From the NCBI GenBank assembly GCA_964653145.1, contig CAZZCG010000005.1, positions 99,218 through 163,217 on the forward strand: a stretch of DNA of 64,000 nt, given 5' to 3'. A program made the position numbers and the translations under genes. Source of the stretch: Pseudocalidococcus sp964653145 (lineage in GTDB: Bacteria > Cyanobacteriota > Cyanobacteriia > Thermosynechococcales > Thermosynechococcaceae). Positions 24,643 through 33,024 of the stretch are shown here, one piece after another; the first letter of the stretch is position 1, and each line of letters begins with the position of its first letter. The notes under the pieces are model-generated. The model was given only the letters and a program-made list of their open reading frames with translations. It was not told where the DNA came from and ran no database searches.

Positions 24643-26121
24643 CTAGACGAAAACTAGGGGCTTGTCGCGCCAAGGGGCAAAGGCAATCGGGTCGAATTGA
24701 TAAAGGCTTGCTGGGCGGCCGGCGGCCCGAATGACCTTATGCCCTGTTTTTTTGAGGATGCCCAATTTCAATAGCTTGGCTCTGAAGTTGGAATAGTCAG
24801 TAAAGTGCTCCCCTAGGACAGCGCTATAGAATTGATAGACCTCATTTAGGGTGAAAGTAGTCGGCAATACATCAAAGGCGATGGGGCTGTATTCAAGTTT
24901 ATTTTTCAACCGTCGATGCCCGTAGGCCAAAATATCAGCGTGATCAAATGCTAGGGGCGGAAGTGCATTAACTGGAAACCAGGCCACGGGGGTTTCCTCA
25001 CACCTAATCAAGCTTGTGGCTTCATAGGAAATTAAGGCAAAATAACTGACCGACAGATAGCGTATTTCCCTTGAACGTCCATCAGTGCTTGGCGATAGCG
25101 AAGGTGGTTGGTTGATTAACGGCTTGTCCAATTGTTTGCCCAGGCCATCAAAGGTGTAGAGCTGCTCCAAGTAGAGGGTTTTTAAGGAAATTTTCTCAGC
25201 CAGAACCCGATAGGCCGCTGCTTCAAATCCCTCTCCATCCCTAACCAGCGTCCCAGGTAATCCATACCAGCCGGTGTAGGGAGCTTGTTGGCGTTGGCTG
25301 AGTAGAACTAGCAGGCGATTCTCGTCACTATCAACTGCAAAAATGACATTGTCGACGCCGACCGTGAAGGCTGCCCGGGAACTTTTAGGGGGCAGGCTCG
25401 GTAGTGATGAGGTCTGAATTTGGGCAGGAGAACCTGGCGTTAATGGGGGTTGGAGGGGGATTGGAGGGGGAAGATCAGATTCTTGAGAGGTGGCAGTTTG
25501 CTTGGCTTGATAGAGGCCCTGTTGGGAAATGTACTGGGCAATGATCGGCAAAAGATTTTCGGGTTGAGCTGCTTGTCGAGATGCTGTGGAAGAAATATCC
25601 GGGCCTGTGTAGTTTGCTAGTTGAAAATGCCCCCCTCGGGCAACTAAGGAGTTCAGAATTTGGGGCTGAATGGGACTCCCAGGCCGGGCCAAGACCAGAA
25701 ATTGCACGAGTTGGAAGAGTAAATCCACTTGATGCCATTGCCCTAGTTTTTCGAGGACATCGCTGCCCACCACTAAGGTCAACGGGGCCTGGGGCCAAAA
25801 TCGATGGGCGGCCTGGACGGAAAAGAGGGTGTAGGGATAACTCAATGCTGGCTGATGCTGTAGGTTGGCAAATTGCCCTTGTAACTCCCCGACTAGGAGC
25901 CCCAGCATGGCGGTACGGTGGTGCAGATGTGTTTGATCGGTTTTGAATGGGTTGTCTGCGGCCCAAACAATCAGCCGTTCAAATTGTGGAGATAACCAGG
26001 CCATGATGTCTCGATGGGCGGCAGTCGGGGGATCTGCACTCATCCCAAACAGGGCAAAGCCGGCGGTCATTGGCCCAGACTCTCCTTGTATTACTTCCGA
26101 CACTACCCCTTGCTTAGCCAT
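24643..26121 (-). CDS. NadD-type nucleotidyltransferase fused to a Nudix/NrtR-like regulator
   Basis: A 492-residue two-part protein from the ATG at 26121 (a later ATG at 26070 is possible). Residues about 20-205 form a nicotinate-mononucleotide adenylyltransferase-like domain: GMSADPPTAAHRD near the start and SSTASRQAA near its end. A Pro/Ser-rich linker (about 206-248) leads to a Nudix fold (about 252-390), whose box reads GTLVRDGEGF...YRVLAEKIS. The catalytic REUXEE glutamates are broken (R305-V-L-A-E309-K310). A winged-helix-like C-terminus (about 420-480, LNEVYQFYSAVLG...LLKLGILKK, GRPASLYQF) follows. This is the NrtR layout of NAD-pathway repressors. It is divergent from aroB. Confidence 0.75.
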   Translation of the reverse strand: MAKQGVVSEVIQGESGPMTAGFALFGMSADPPTAAHRDIMAWLSPQFERLIVWAADNPFKTDQTHLHHRTAMLGLLVGELQGQFANLQHQPALSYPYTLFSVQAAHRFWPQAPLTLVVGSDVLEKLGQWHQVDLLFQLVQFLVLARPGSPIQPQILNSLVARGGHFQLANYTGPDISSTASRQAAQPENLLPIIAQYISQQGLYQAKQTATSQESDLPPPIPLQPPLTPGSPAQIQTSSLPSLPPKSSRAAFTVGVDNVIFAVDSDENRLLVLLSQRQQAPYTGWYGLPGTLVRDGEGFEAAAYRVLAEKISLKTLYLEQLYTFDGLGKQLDKPLINQPPSLSPSTDGRSREIRYLSVSYFALISYEATSLIRCEETPVAWFPVNALPPLAFDHADILAYGHRRLKNKLEYSPIAFDVLPTTFTLNEVYQFYSAVLGEHFTDYSNFRAKLLKLGILKKTGHKVIRAAGRPASLYQFDPIAFAPWRDKPLVFV

Positions 26122-26216
26122 GGAGTTCCAATCAGTCCACTCCGACAGTGTACCAACCCCCTTGGGCAAAACCCTTGACCAGTAAGCTAGAAATAGGCTG
26201 TTCTGTCAGGTTTGCC

Positions 26217-27326
26217 ATGGATTCCCACCGTATTCCCGTCCCCCTCCCTCACCAGGCGTACACTGTGGTCATTCAAGCGGGTGGCCAGGCCCAATTAGGG
26301 GAGATTTTAGTTTCTAAAGCGATCCTCAAACCTCAGCAGAAGATGGTTTTGGTCTCGAATCCGCAAATTTTCAACCACTATGGAGCGACGGTACAGGCTA
26401 GCTTGACAGCGGTTGGGGTTGAGGTTGTTAGCTGCATCCTACCGGCGGGGGAGCGTTACAAGAACCTAAAAACACTGCAACGAATCTATGATGCTGCCCT
26501 GGCCCAGCGCTTGGAGCGGGGATCTGCCCTAGTGGCGTTGGGGGGAGGCGTTGTCGGTGATATGACCGGGTTTGCGGCGGCCACTTGGTTGCGGGGGATC
26601 GGAGTGATTCAGGTGCCGACCAGTTTGTTGGCCATGGTGGACGCGGCCATTGGCGGAAAAACCGGAGTTAACCACCCCCGAGGCAAAAATCTCATTGGGG
26701 CTTTTCATCAGCCTCGCCTTGTTCTCATTGATCCCCGAGTGCTCAAAACATTACCCCAACGGGAATTTCGGGCGGGCATGGCGGAAGTGATTAAGTACGG
26801 CGTGATTTGGGATGCTGAGCTTTTCCATACCCTTGAAATAGCCCCGAGACTGGATTCCTATCGAGCTTTGTCCGTGGATTTGCTCACCAAGATTTTGCAC
26901 CGGTCAGCCCAGACCAAGGTGGATGTGGTCAGTCAAGATGAGCGAGAAGCTGGTTTACGGGCAATCCTTAACTATGGTCACACCCTTGGTCATGCCCTGG
27001 AAAGTCTGACCCAGTATCGGCGGTATAACCACGGAGAAGCAGTGGCCCTGGGGATGCAGGCGGCCGGAACCATTGCCGTTCACCTGGGTCTGTGGTCTGT
27101 AGCGGATTGCCAACGCCAAAAGAATCTGTTGCTGAAGGCCAAACTCCCGACGACTTGGCCCCTCACCCTAGACTTGGAACAGGTACTCACCCTCCTTACC
27201 ACTGACAAGAAAGTCAAAGACGGCCAAGTCCGTTTCATCTTGCCCCAGGCCATAGGTCAGGTGGAAATTGTTGATCAGGTGCCAAGGGATGTGATTCTCA
27301 AGTCATTGCAATCCCTCCAAGGTTAA
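26217..27326 (+). CDS. aroB: 3-dehydroquinate synthase
   Basis: A 369-residue enzyme of the shikimate pathway that cyclises DAHP to 3-dehydroquinate using NAD and a metal ion. Motifs are GGGVVGDMTGFAAATW (NAD site), PTSLLAMVDAAIGGKTGVN and RAILNYGHTLGHALE (metal-binding His), plus HGEAVALGM. The ATG at 26217 is preferred over a 23-residue upstream extension because it gives the family start. The next gene begins 25 bp after its stop, so the two are probably co-transcribed. Confidence 0.95.
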   Translation: MDSHRIPVPLPHQAYTVVIQAGGQAQLGEILVSKAILKPQQKMVLVSNPQIFNHYGATVQASLTAVGVEVVSCILPAGERYKNLKTLQRIYDAALAQRLERGSALVALGGGVVGDMTGFAAATWLRGIGVIQVPTSLLAMVDAAIGGKTGVNHPRGKNLIGAFHQPRLVLIDPRVLKTLPQREFRAGMAEVIKYGVIWDAELFHTLEIAPRLDSYRALSVDLLTKILHRSAQTKVDVVSQDEREAGLRAILNYGHTLGHALESLTQYRRYNHGEAVALGMQAAGTIAVHLGLWSVADCQRQKNLLLKAKLPTTWPLTLDLEQVLTLLTTDKKVKDGQVRFILPQAIGQVEIVDQVPRDVILKSLQSLQG

Positions 27327-27351
27327 CTGCGTCAGGCACTAGAGGTTTCCG

Positions 27352-28308
27352 ATGAAGTCCATGACGGCCATTGCCCCCCATCAGTCCCAGGTTTTAGCGG
27401 CGATGCTGCAAATTGCAACCCTAGGCGGCACCTTACCCCTGACAACCACCGCGGAACAATGTCTCCAGGCCTGTGGGTATTTTCTATTTCAAACCCCACT
27501 TCACCATTGGTCAGACTTACCACCAATCTTGCCGGCACAATTGGCCGCACAACTACCGGATCAGTCCCAACGCCAGCTAGCCTTGCAACTCATTACCGTC
27601 ATGGCTTTTGTCGAGGGGGTCTTTGATCCGGAAAAAATTAATCTGGTTTTAGCCTATGCCGATGCCCTCGGGGTACACGAAAGTTACATTCAAGACCTCG
27701 TGGAAACCAATAAGCAGCATTGGGCCTGGGTTTTAAGTGATATGAACCGTCGCAATATTGAAAGCGTTACTGGGGAACCTTGGGCGGATGGGGATGTCAT
27801 GGCCTGGTTATTGCCCTACCAAAGCCACCCGGATGCGGCCTTGGAATCACAATTTCAGGCCCTATCAACTCTGCCAGTGACCACCCTTGGCTACAAATTC
27901 TGGGACTTTTACCAGGAGCAGAGATACGCATTTCCTGGAAACCCCCAGGGATTAAACCAGGACTTCGCGGTGCCCCACGATTGCACCCATATTCTTGCTA
28001 ATTACGACACCAGTCCGACCGGAGAAATTTTAGTTTCCACCTTTACGGCGGCCATGCATCAAAAAGAAGCCATGGCGGGTCACATTTTGCCTGTACTCTA
28101 CACGTGGCATTTGGGGGTGAAATTTAATGACGTGGCGGGGGCGACTAGAGGTGCTTTGGTGGTAGAGGCTTTTTGGCAGGCCTGGGCACGGGGTGCACAG
28201 ACTACGGTGGATTTGTTTGACCCGACCTGGGACTTTTGGGCGGTTGCTGATCAAGATGTGGCTGAGTTGCGGCAAGTTTTTGGAGTCGAAACGAGTACTG
28301 AACTTTAG
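27352..28308 (+). CDS. TerB-like plus Coq4-like protein
   Basis: A 318-residue protein. Residues about 70-125 look like a TerB/tellurite-resistance helical module (LITVMAFVEGVFDPEKINLVLAYADALGV). Residues about 170-300 carry H209-D-x-x-H213-x11-E225 (in VPHDCTHILANYDTSPTGEIL), the metal-binding motif known from Coq4. Coq4 works in ubiquinone synthesis, where it has been assigned the C1 oxidative decarboxylation and hydroxylation. Cyanobacteria make plastoquinone, so a role on the plastoquinone head group is possible but unproven. It follows aroB by 25 bp, which supports a link to aromatic precursors. The ATG at 27352 or 27361 is the start. Confidence 0.65.
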   Translation: MKSMTAIAPHQSQVLAAMLQIATLGGTLPLTTTAEQCLQACGYFLFQTPLHHWSDLPPILPAQLAAQLPDQSQRQLALQLITVMAFVEGVFDPEKINLVLAYADALGVHESYIQDLVETNKQHWAWVLSDMNRRNIESVTGEPWADGDVMAWLLPYQSHPDAALESQFQALSTLPVTTLGYKFWDFYQEQRYAFPGNPQGLNQDFAVPHDCTHILANYDTSPTGEILVSTFTAAMHQKEAMAGHILPVLYTWHLGVKFNDVAGATRGALVVEAFWQAWARGAQTTVDLFDPTWDFWAVADQDVAELRQVFGVETSTEL

Positions 28309-28503
28309 GGCGACTTTTCTGGCTAGGTCTGTGAACTTGCAAATGCCCCCGTTACCAGCTAGAAAATTGAGTTGGCGTGCTAGCTTGGAATGGCATTGTT
28401 TGGCGGAAATCAACGAAATAAATGCGGTTAAACGAATCAGAATTTACTTTGACTAACCCGATCTAAAACTCCAGTAGTGCTGTTGTGAATATTTGAACTG
28501 AGT

Positions 28504-31050
28504 GTGAAACGACCTGAAGAGCAAATTCGGCATCTTTTGGTGGTTCAGGATACTAACGGGCGCCGCACAATCCCCTTAGAGTCTGGAACCTACTCAATTG
28601 GCCGTCATCCCAGCAATACCATTGTCCTGAATTCTCCCTTGGTCTCTCGGCAACATGCTGTGCTTTTACGGGTTACGGATCCAGAAACAGGTAATTTTAT
28701 CTTTCGCTTAATTGATGGGGATCTCCAGGGAAAGCGCAGTGCCAATGGGATCAAAGTCAATGGCAAAGCCTGTCATTCCCATATCCTCAAGCACCGAGAT
28801 TCCATAACCTTTGGTGGAGATGTGCGGGCTCGCTATCACGCCATTTCTAACCTGTCCGATGCGGGGTTTACGCGCTACTCCCAAGAGGCTAAAAATGCCA
28901 GTTTACCCGTTGCAGCTCGGGAGAGTTTGCCCTACTTACCCTCATCGGTATCCCCCCACCAGGCCAGGGATTTAAGTGAAGCAGCGATTTTCCGGCTATC
29001 ATCCTTTCCAGAACTGAGCCCGAGTCCGATTATTGAAATGGATCAACTGGGTCGCTTGACCTACCTCAACCCGGCGGCGATTCGTGAATTCCCGGAACTG
29101 CAAACCAGCAATCCCCACCATCCCCTCCTAGAAAGACTCCTGGTTTTAGCGGAATCTGCTCCCCAAAAACTCCATGTCCGGGAAGTGGCCTTAGGGGATA
29201 GCTATTACGAGCAGGCAATTCAAATTTTGCCGGAGGCTAACCTAATTCGTTGTTATGTCACCAACATCACCGAGCGCAAATTAGCCCAATTAGCCCTCCA
29301 GGAGAGTGAAGAACGCTATGCCATGGCTGCGGAGGGAGCTAATGATGGCCTTTGGGACTGGAATTTACGCACCAATGAAATTTACTTTTCTGACCGCTGG
29401 AAACAAATGCTCGGATTGCCCATCCCCGACTGTCCACCAGTCCCAGAAACCTGGTTTGGGCGAATTCATCCAGAGGATCGGGTGCATGTACAGGTGGAGA
29501 TTCAGCAACATTTAGAGGGACAACGGTCATTTTTGGAGTGTGAATTTCGGATTTTGCATGAGGATGGTGGTCTGCGGTGGATGCGGGTGCGGGGCCTCGC
29601 CCGACGGGATGCTGAGGATGCTCCCTATCGGATGGCCGGTTCCTTGACCGATATCACCGAATATCGCTTGATTCAAGAGCAGATCCTCCACGATGCTCTC
29701 CACGATGCCATGACTGGTCTGCCCAACCGGATTCTGATGATGGATCGCCTCGGCCAGGCCATTCAGCGGGCCAAACGCCGCAATAGTTATTTGTTTGCGG
29801 TTTTATTTCTGGATTTGGATCGCTTTAAGGTGCTCAATGATAGCCTTGGGCATTTGGTTGGGGATCAACTCCTAATTGGGATAGCTCAACGTCTGGTGCG
29901 CTGTTTACGGGCTGAGGATACCATTGCTCGCCTGGGGGGGGATGAGTTTGCGATTCTCTTGGATGAAGTGGGCTCCATGGAGTTTGCCTGCCAAGTGGCT
30001 GAGCGGATTTTGACGGAACTACGCCGTCCCTTTGTTTTGGAGGGCCATGAAATCTTCACCGGGGTCAGCATTGGCATTGCCTTTAATAACCAGGATCACT
30101 TACAGCCAGAGGATCTTCTGCGCGATGCCGACACCGCCATGTATCGGGCTAAGTCCCTGGGTAAAGATCGCTATGAAGTCTTCAGTACGGCGATGCGCGT
30201 TGAGGCCTTGGCCTTGCTGCAATTGGAAACTGAACTACGGCGGGCGGTGGAGCGACAGGAATTTGTCGTGTATTATCAACCGATCATCGACTTGGCAGCG
30301 GCCTGCATCTGTGGGTTTGAAACCTTGATTCGCTGGCAACATCCCGAGCGGGGCATCATTTCTCCCGCTGAGTTTATGGATGTGGCGGAGGAAACTGGAC
30401 TGATTTTGCCCATGAGTTGGTGGGTACTGGAAACGGCCTGTCAACAGATGCAACACTGGTCGGGGCAATTTCCCCAGGCCCTAGACTTGTCCATTAGCGT
30501 CAATTTGACGGGACAGCATTTTGTCCAGGCCGATTTGGTCTCCCGTTTAGATCGCATTCTTGCTGAGACAGGTTTTGCTCCAAATCGCTTGCGTTTGGAA
30601 GTCACTGAAACCATCTTGATGGAAAATACCGAACTGGCGGTGCAGGCCTTGGAAGCGTTGCGGGCGCGGGGGATTCAAATTTATATGGATGACTTTGGCA
30701 CGGGCTACTCGTCCTTGAGCTATTTACACCGCTTTCCCATTGATACGTTGAAAATTGATCGTTGCTTTATCAGTCCTTTGCTGCATCACGATATCCAAGG
30801 GGGCGGAATTGTTCAGACGATTTTAACCCTGGCGAAATCCCTGCACCTCAATGTTGTCGCCGAGGGGGTGGAAACTGAAGTCCAATGCCAGGCCCTGCAA
30901 CGAATGGGTTGTGCCTATGCCCAGGGGTATTTATTTTCCCGGCCGTTGTCTTCGGAGCAGGTGGAGAATATTTTGGCCGCGGATTCCTTGGTGGTCAATT
31001 GTCTCCAGTCCTATCGTCCCGTCCCTGGCCCTCATCCTTTCCTCAGCTAA
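28504..31050 (+). CDS. FHA-PAS-GGDEF-EAL cyclic-di-GMP signalling protein
   Basis: An 848-residue cytosolic protein. An FHA phosphopeptide-binding domain (about residues 20-110, SIGRHPSN, LVSRQHAV, NGIKVNG) is followed by a PAS-like region (about 170-255), a PAS/PAC domain (about 265-385), GGDEF (about 395-555, GGDEF at 478-482) and EAL (about 575-830). The cyclase motif is intact, with an RxxD inhibition site (RAED) five residues before it. The EAL motif reads ETL (606-608), with DDFGTGYSS and EGVETE present, so both activities may work. The start is a GTG at 28504. Its TAA overlaps the convergent thiS stop. Confidence 0.9.
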   Translation: MKRPEEQIRHLLVVQDTNGRRTIPLESGTYSIGRHPSNTIVLNSPLVSRQHAVLLRVTDPETGNFIFRLIDGDLQGKRSANGIKVNGKACHSHILKHRDSITFGGDVRARYHAISNLSDAGFTRYSQEAKNASLPVAARESLPYLPSSVSPHQARDLSEAAIFRLSSFPELSPSPIIEMDQLGRLTYLNPAAIREFPELQTSNPHHPLLERLLVLAESAPQKLHVREVALGDSYYEQAIQILPEANLIRCYVTNITERKLAQLALQESEERYAMAAEGANDGLWDWNLRTNEIYFSDRWKQMLGLPIPDCPPVPETWFGRIHPEDRVHVQVEIQQHLEGQRSFLECEFRILHEDGGLRWMRVRGLARRDAEDAPYRMAGSLTDITEYRLIQEQILHDALHDAMTGLPNRILMMDRLGQAIQRAKRRNSYLFAVLFLDLDRFKVLNDSLGHLVGDQLLIGIAQRLVRCLRAEDTIARLGGDEFAILLDEVGSMEFACQVAERILTELRRPFVLEGHEIFTGVSIGIAFNNQDHLQPEDLLRDADTAMYRAKSLGKDRYEVFSTAMRVEALALLQLETELRRAVERQEFVVYYQPIIDLAAACICGFETLIRWQHPERGIISPAEFMDVAEETGLILPMSWWVLETACQQMQHWSGQFPQALDLSISVNLTGQHFVQADLVSRLDRILAETGFAPNRLRLEVTETILMENTELAVQALEALRARGIQIYMDDFGTGYSSLSYLHRFPIDTLKIDRCFISPLLHHDIQGGGIVQTILTLAKSLHLNVVAEGVETEVQCQALQRMGCAYAQGYLFSRPLSSEQVENILAADSLVVNCLQSYRPVPGPHPFLS

Positions 31051-31271
31051 CCGCCGCCAACAATGGTGACAATTTCCAAGCGATCGCCGGCCTGAATCCG
31101 TTGCTCGGACCAAAACTGTCGGTGTAAAATTTCGCCGTTGTATTCAATGGCAATCAGGCGGGGGTTAAGGTTTTGCTGCGCTAAAAGGTCTAGCAATGAT
31201 ACCGGGCCGGGTAGGGGGATCGATTGGCCGTTGACCTGCACGGTCATGCTGGTTTTGGTGGATGGGCTCAT
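31047..31271 (-). CDS. thiS: Sulfur carrier protein ThiS
   Basis: A 74-residue beta-grasp protein with the C-terminal VTIVGGG tail that is adenylated and turned into a thiocarboxylate, the sulfur donor for the thiazole of thiamin. The core is MTVQVNGQSIPL, starting about residue 9. It lies 43 bp after thiE on the same strand. No ThiF is adjacent; the MoeB-like protein at 37755 could be its activating enzyme, as MoeB/ThiF proteins are often shared (inference). Confidence 0.88.
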   Translation of the reverse strand: MSPSTKTSMTVQVNGQSIPLPGPVSLLDLLAQQNLNPRLIAIEYNGEILHRQFWSEQRIQAGDRLEIVTIVGGG

Positions 31272-31314
31272 GGGTTCCTCGCAAACAGGATGGGGGACAA
31301 ATTGTGTGAAGACG

Positions 31315-32349
31315 CTACGGCAGAGAACCTGGGGAATTTGAGCGTAACGCTACTAAGAGCTGCTGGGTGGCTGTTTGTGGATCCGCTGCCGCCATAATCG
31401 CCCGGACTACGGCCACCTGCTTCGCCCCTGCTGTCACGACGTCGGCAATATTAGTTTCGTCAATACCACCAATGGCAAACCAGGGCATCGGGGCCTGGGC
31501 CTGGGCATAGCGAATGTAGTCAAACCCCACGGCATCTTTACCCGGTTTCGTCGGAGTTGAATAGATGGGGCCAACGCCAATGTAGTCAGCACCCTCATCG
31601 ATGGCCCGTTGAAGCTCCTGGGGATTGGTAGTCGAGCGACCGACGAGCTTATTGGGGCCTAAAATCCGCCGCGCCAATGCCATGGGTATATCCTGCTGCC
31701 CTAAATGCACTCCATCGGCATCCACCGCCAGGGCCAGATCAACCCGGTCATTGAGAATAAACAGGGCCTGGTATTGTTCACAGAGTTTTTTCAGGGCCAG
31801 GGCTACGGATAGGCGAATTTGATCATCACTGGTTTTATCCCGATATTGCACCAATTCCAGGCCCCCTCGCAGGGCAGATTCAACCACTGAGAGTAAATTT
31901 TTGTGGGGGGACGTGACCAGATAGAGGGAGGTGTTTTTCAGCTTTTCCAGCTTGGCCTGGGGCAGGAGTTGACTTTCGAGGATGTAAACCTGGTACCGGA
32001 TGTCCTTAGCGGCACTTGCCAAGCTGGGGTCTGCTAGCTTGCCGTATTCCTCTAGGGCCCGCAACGATTCTTGAATCCGGCTGAGGTTAACTCGTAAGAC
32101 ATCCCGAATATCGGTTCGTTGGCTTTCCTGGCTGTGGGTCAAGGTCGTACCGGGGTCTGTGGCGGTATTCCGGGCCTGGCGATAGTGGGGGTGATGCAGG
32201 GAACCCAGGGTTTGTCGAAGTGCTTTGCAGGTTTCAGTCAGGGCCTGGTCTTCTTGGCCAAACCGGCACCATTCTTCAATCACCCGTAGGCCTTCCCGAG
32301 CTCGGTCTAGATTGGCATCTAAGATTCGCCACAATGCAGGGTCTGACAT
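31315..32349 (-). CDS. thiE: Thiamine-phosphate synthase with N-terminal ThiD2-type domain
   Basis: A 344-residue protein from the ATG at 32349 (MSDPALWRILDANLDRARE). The N-terminal about 125 residues (DANLDRAREGLRVIEEWCRF...) match the ThiD2-type domain found in cyanobacterial ThiE; ThiD2 proteins phosphorylate HMP-P. The C-terminal TIM barrel joins HMP-PP and thiazole phosphate to thiamin phosphate, with YRDKT, NDRVDLALAV, DGVHLGQQD and the phosphate-binding GVGPIYST and IGGI motifs. The longer upstream frame is rejected. It is followed by thiS after 43 bp. Confidence 0.92.
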   Translation of the reverse strand: MSDPALWRILDANLDRAREGLRVIEEWCRFGQEDQALTETCKALRQTLGSLHHPHYRQARNTATDPGTTLTHSQESQRTDIRDVLRVNLSRIQESLRALEEYGKLADPSLASAAKDIRYQVYILESQLLPQAKLEKLKNTSLYLVTSPHKNLLSVVESALRGGLELVQYRDKTSDDQIRLSVALALKKLCEQYQALFILNDRVDLALAVDADGVHLGQQDIPMALARRILGPNKLVGRSTTNPQELQRAIDEGADYIGVGPIYSTPTKPGKDAVGFDYIRYAQAQAPMPWFAIGGIDETNIADVVTAGAKQVAVVRAIMAAADPQTATQQLLVALRSNSPGSLP

Positions 32350-32487
32350 CGCTAAATTTTGCATAGGCTCCAGCACCGCACCAAAAACTGTAAATGTCCC
32401 TCTTCCATTATCGCCCGCTGCTTGCAAGTACCTGGCCTGGGGAACTGGGAGGGATACCTGTCCCGTCAACTCCTGACATCTCAATTC

Positions 32488-33024
32488 ATGCCACTCCCCT
32501 CTACCATGATCCCGGCAACTACTCGCTTCAAGCGTATTTTGACTGCTTCCCTGCTGGCCTTAACCACTGGCTTAGTGATGCAAACAGCCCAGGCTAATCC
32601 CCTGCACCCCCCAGAGGCCATCACCATTCTTGTCCCTCCCCCTGAATCCCCAACGGTATCCGTGGCTCCCCGTCATTACCCGCCCCCAACCCCGCTGCCC
32701 ATTCCCAGCCAAGACGGGATTTTGCCTGTTCCCAATGCCTCCATTCCCCTAGGGCAAGTTGGAGATCAGATCCAGGCCAATCAGTTACCTCCGCCCCCCA
32801 ATAGCACCGTCAATGTGGCCCGGCGATTTCGTGTGTTTGTCACCGGTGAACCTGGGCTTTCCTTAACAACCCTGCGGGACTTGGCCCCTGGTGCTTTTCC
32901 GAGTCAGTTTCGGGGGAAATCAGCCTTTCAAGTGGGCAGTTTTGAAGAATGGACTCGGGCTGAGGATATGGTGCAATTTTTAAGTAGCAATGGGGTTTTG
33001 GCGGAAATTGAGGTGGCTCCCTAG
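32488..33024 (+). CDS. Secreted proline-rich protein with SPOR-like C-terminus
   Basis: About 178 residues from the ATG at 32488; 32506 is an alternative start. A signal peptide covers about residues 10-35 (ILTASLLALTTGLVMQTAQA). A proline-rich segment (about 36-105) follows, then about 65 residues (FRVFVTGEP...FQVGSFEEWTRAEDMVQFLSSNGVLAEI) with the pattern of a SPOR domain, which binds denuded peptidoglycan. The match is by eye only. Its TAG overlaps the stop of selO within CTAG (33021-33024). Confidence 0.6.
   Translation: MPLPSTMIPATTRFKRILTASLLALTTGLVMQTAQANPLHPPEAITILVPPPESPTVSVAPRHYPPPTPLPIPSQDGILPVPNASIPLGQVGDQIQANQLPPPPNSTVNVARRFRVFVTGEPGLSLTTLRDLAPGAFPSQFRGKSAFQVGSFEEWTRAEDMVQFLSSNGVLAEIEVAP

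Noticed and set aside
31079..31087. HIP1 octamer GCGATCGC
   Set aside because: A single occurrence is no more than expected by chance, so it is not listed as a repeat family here.
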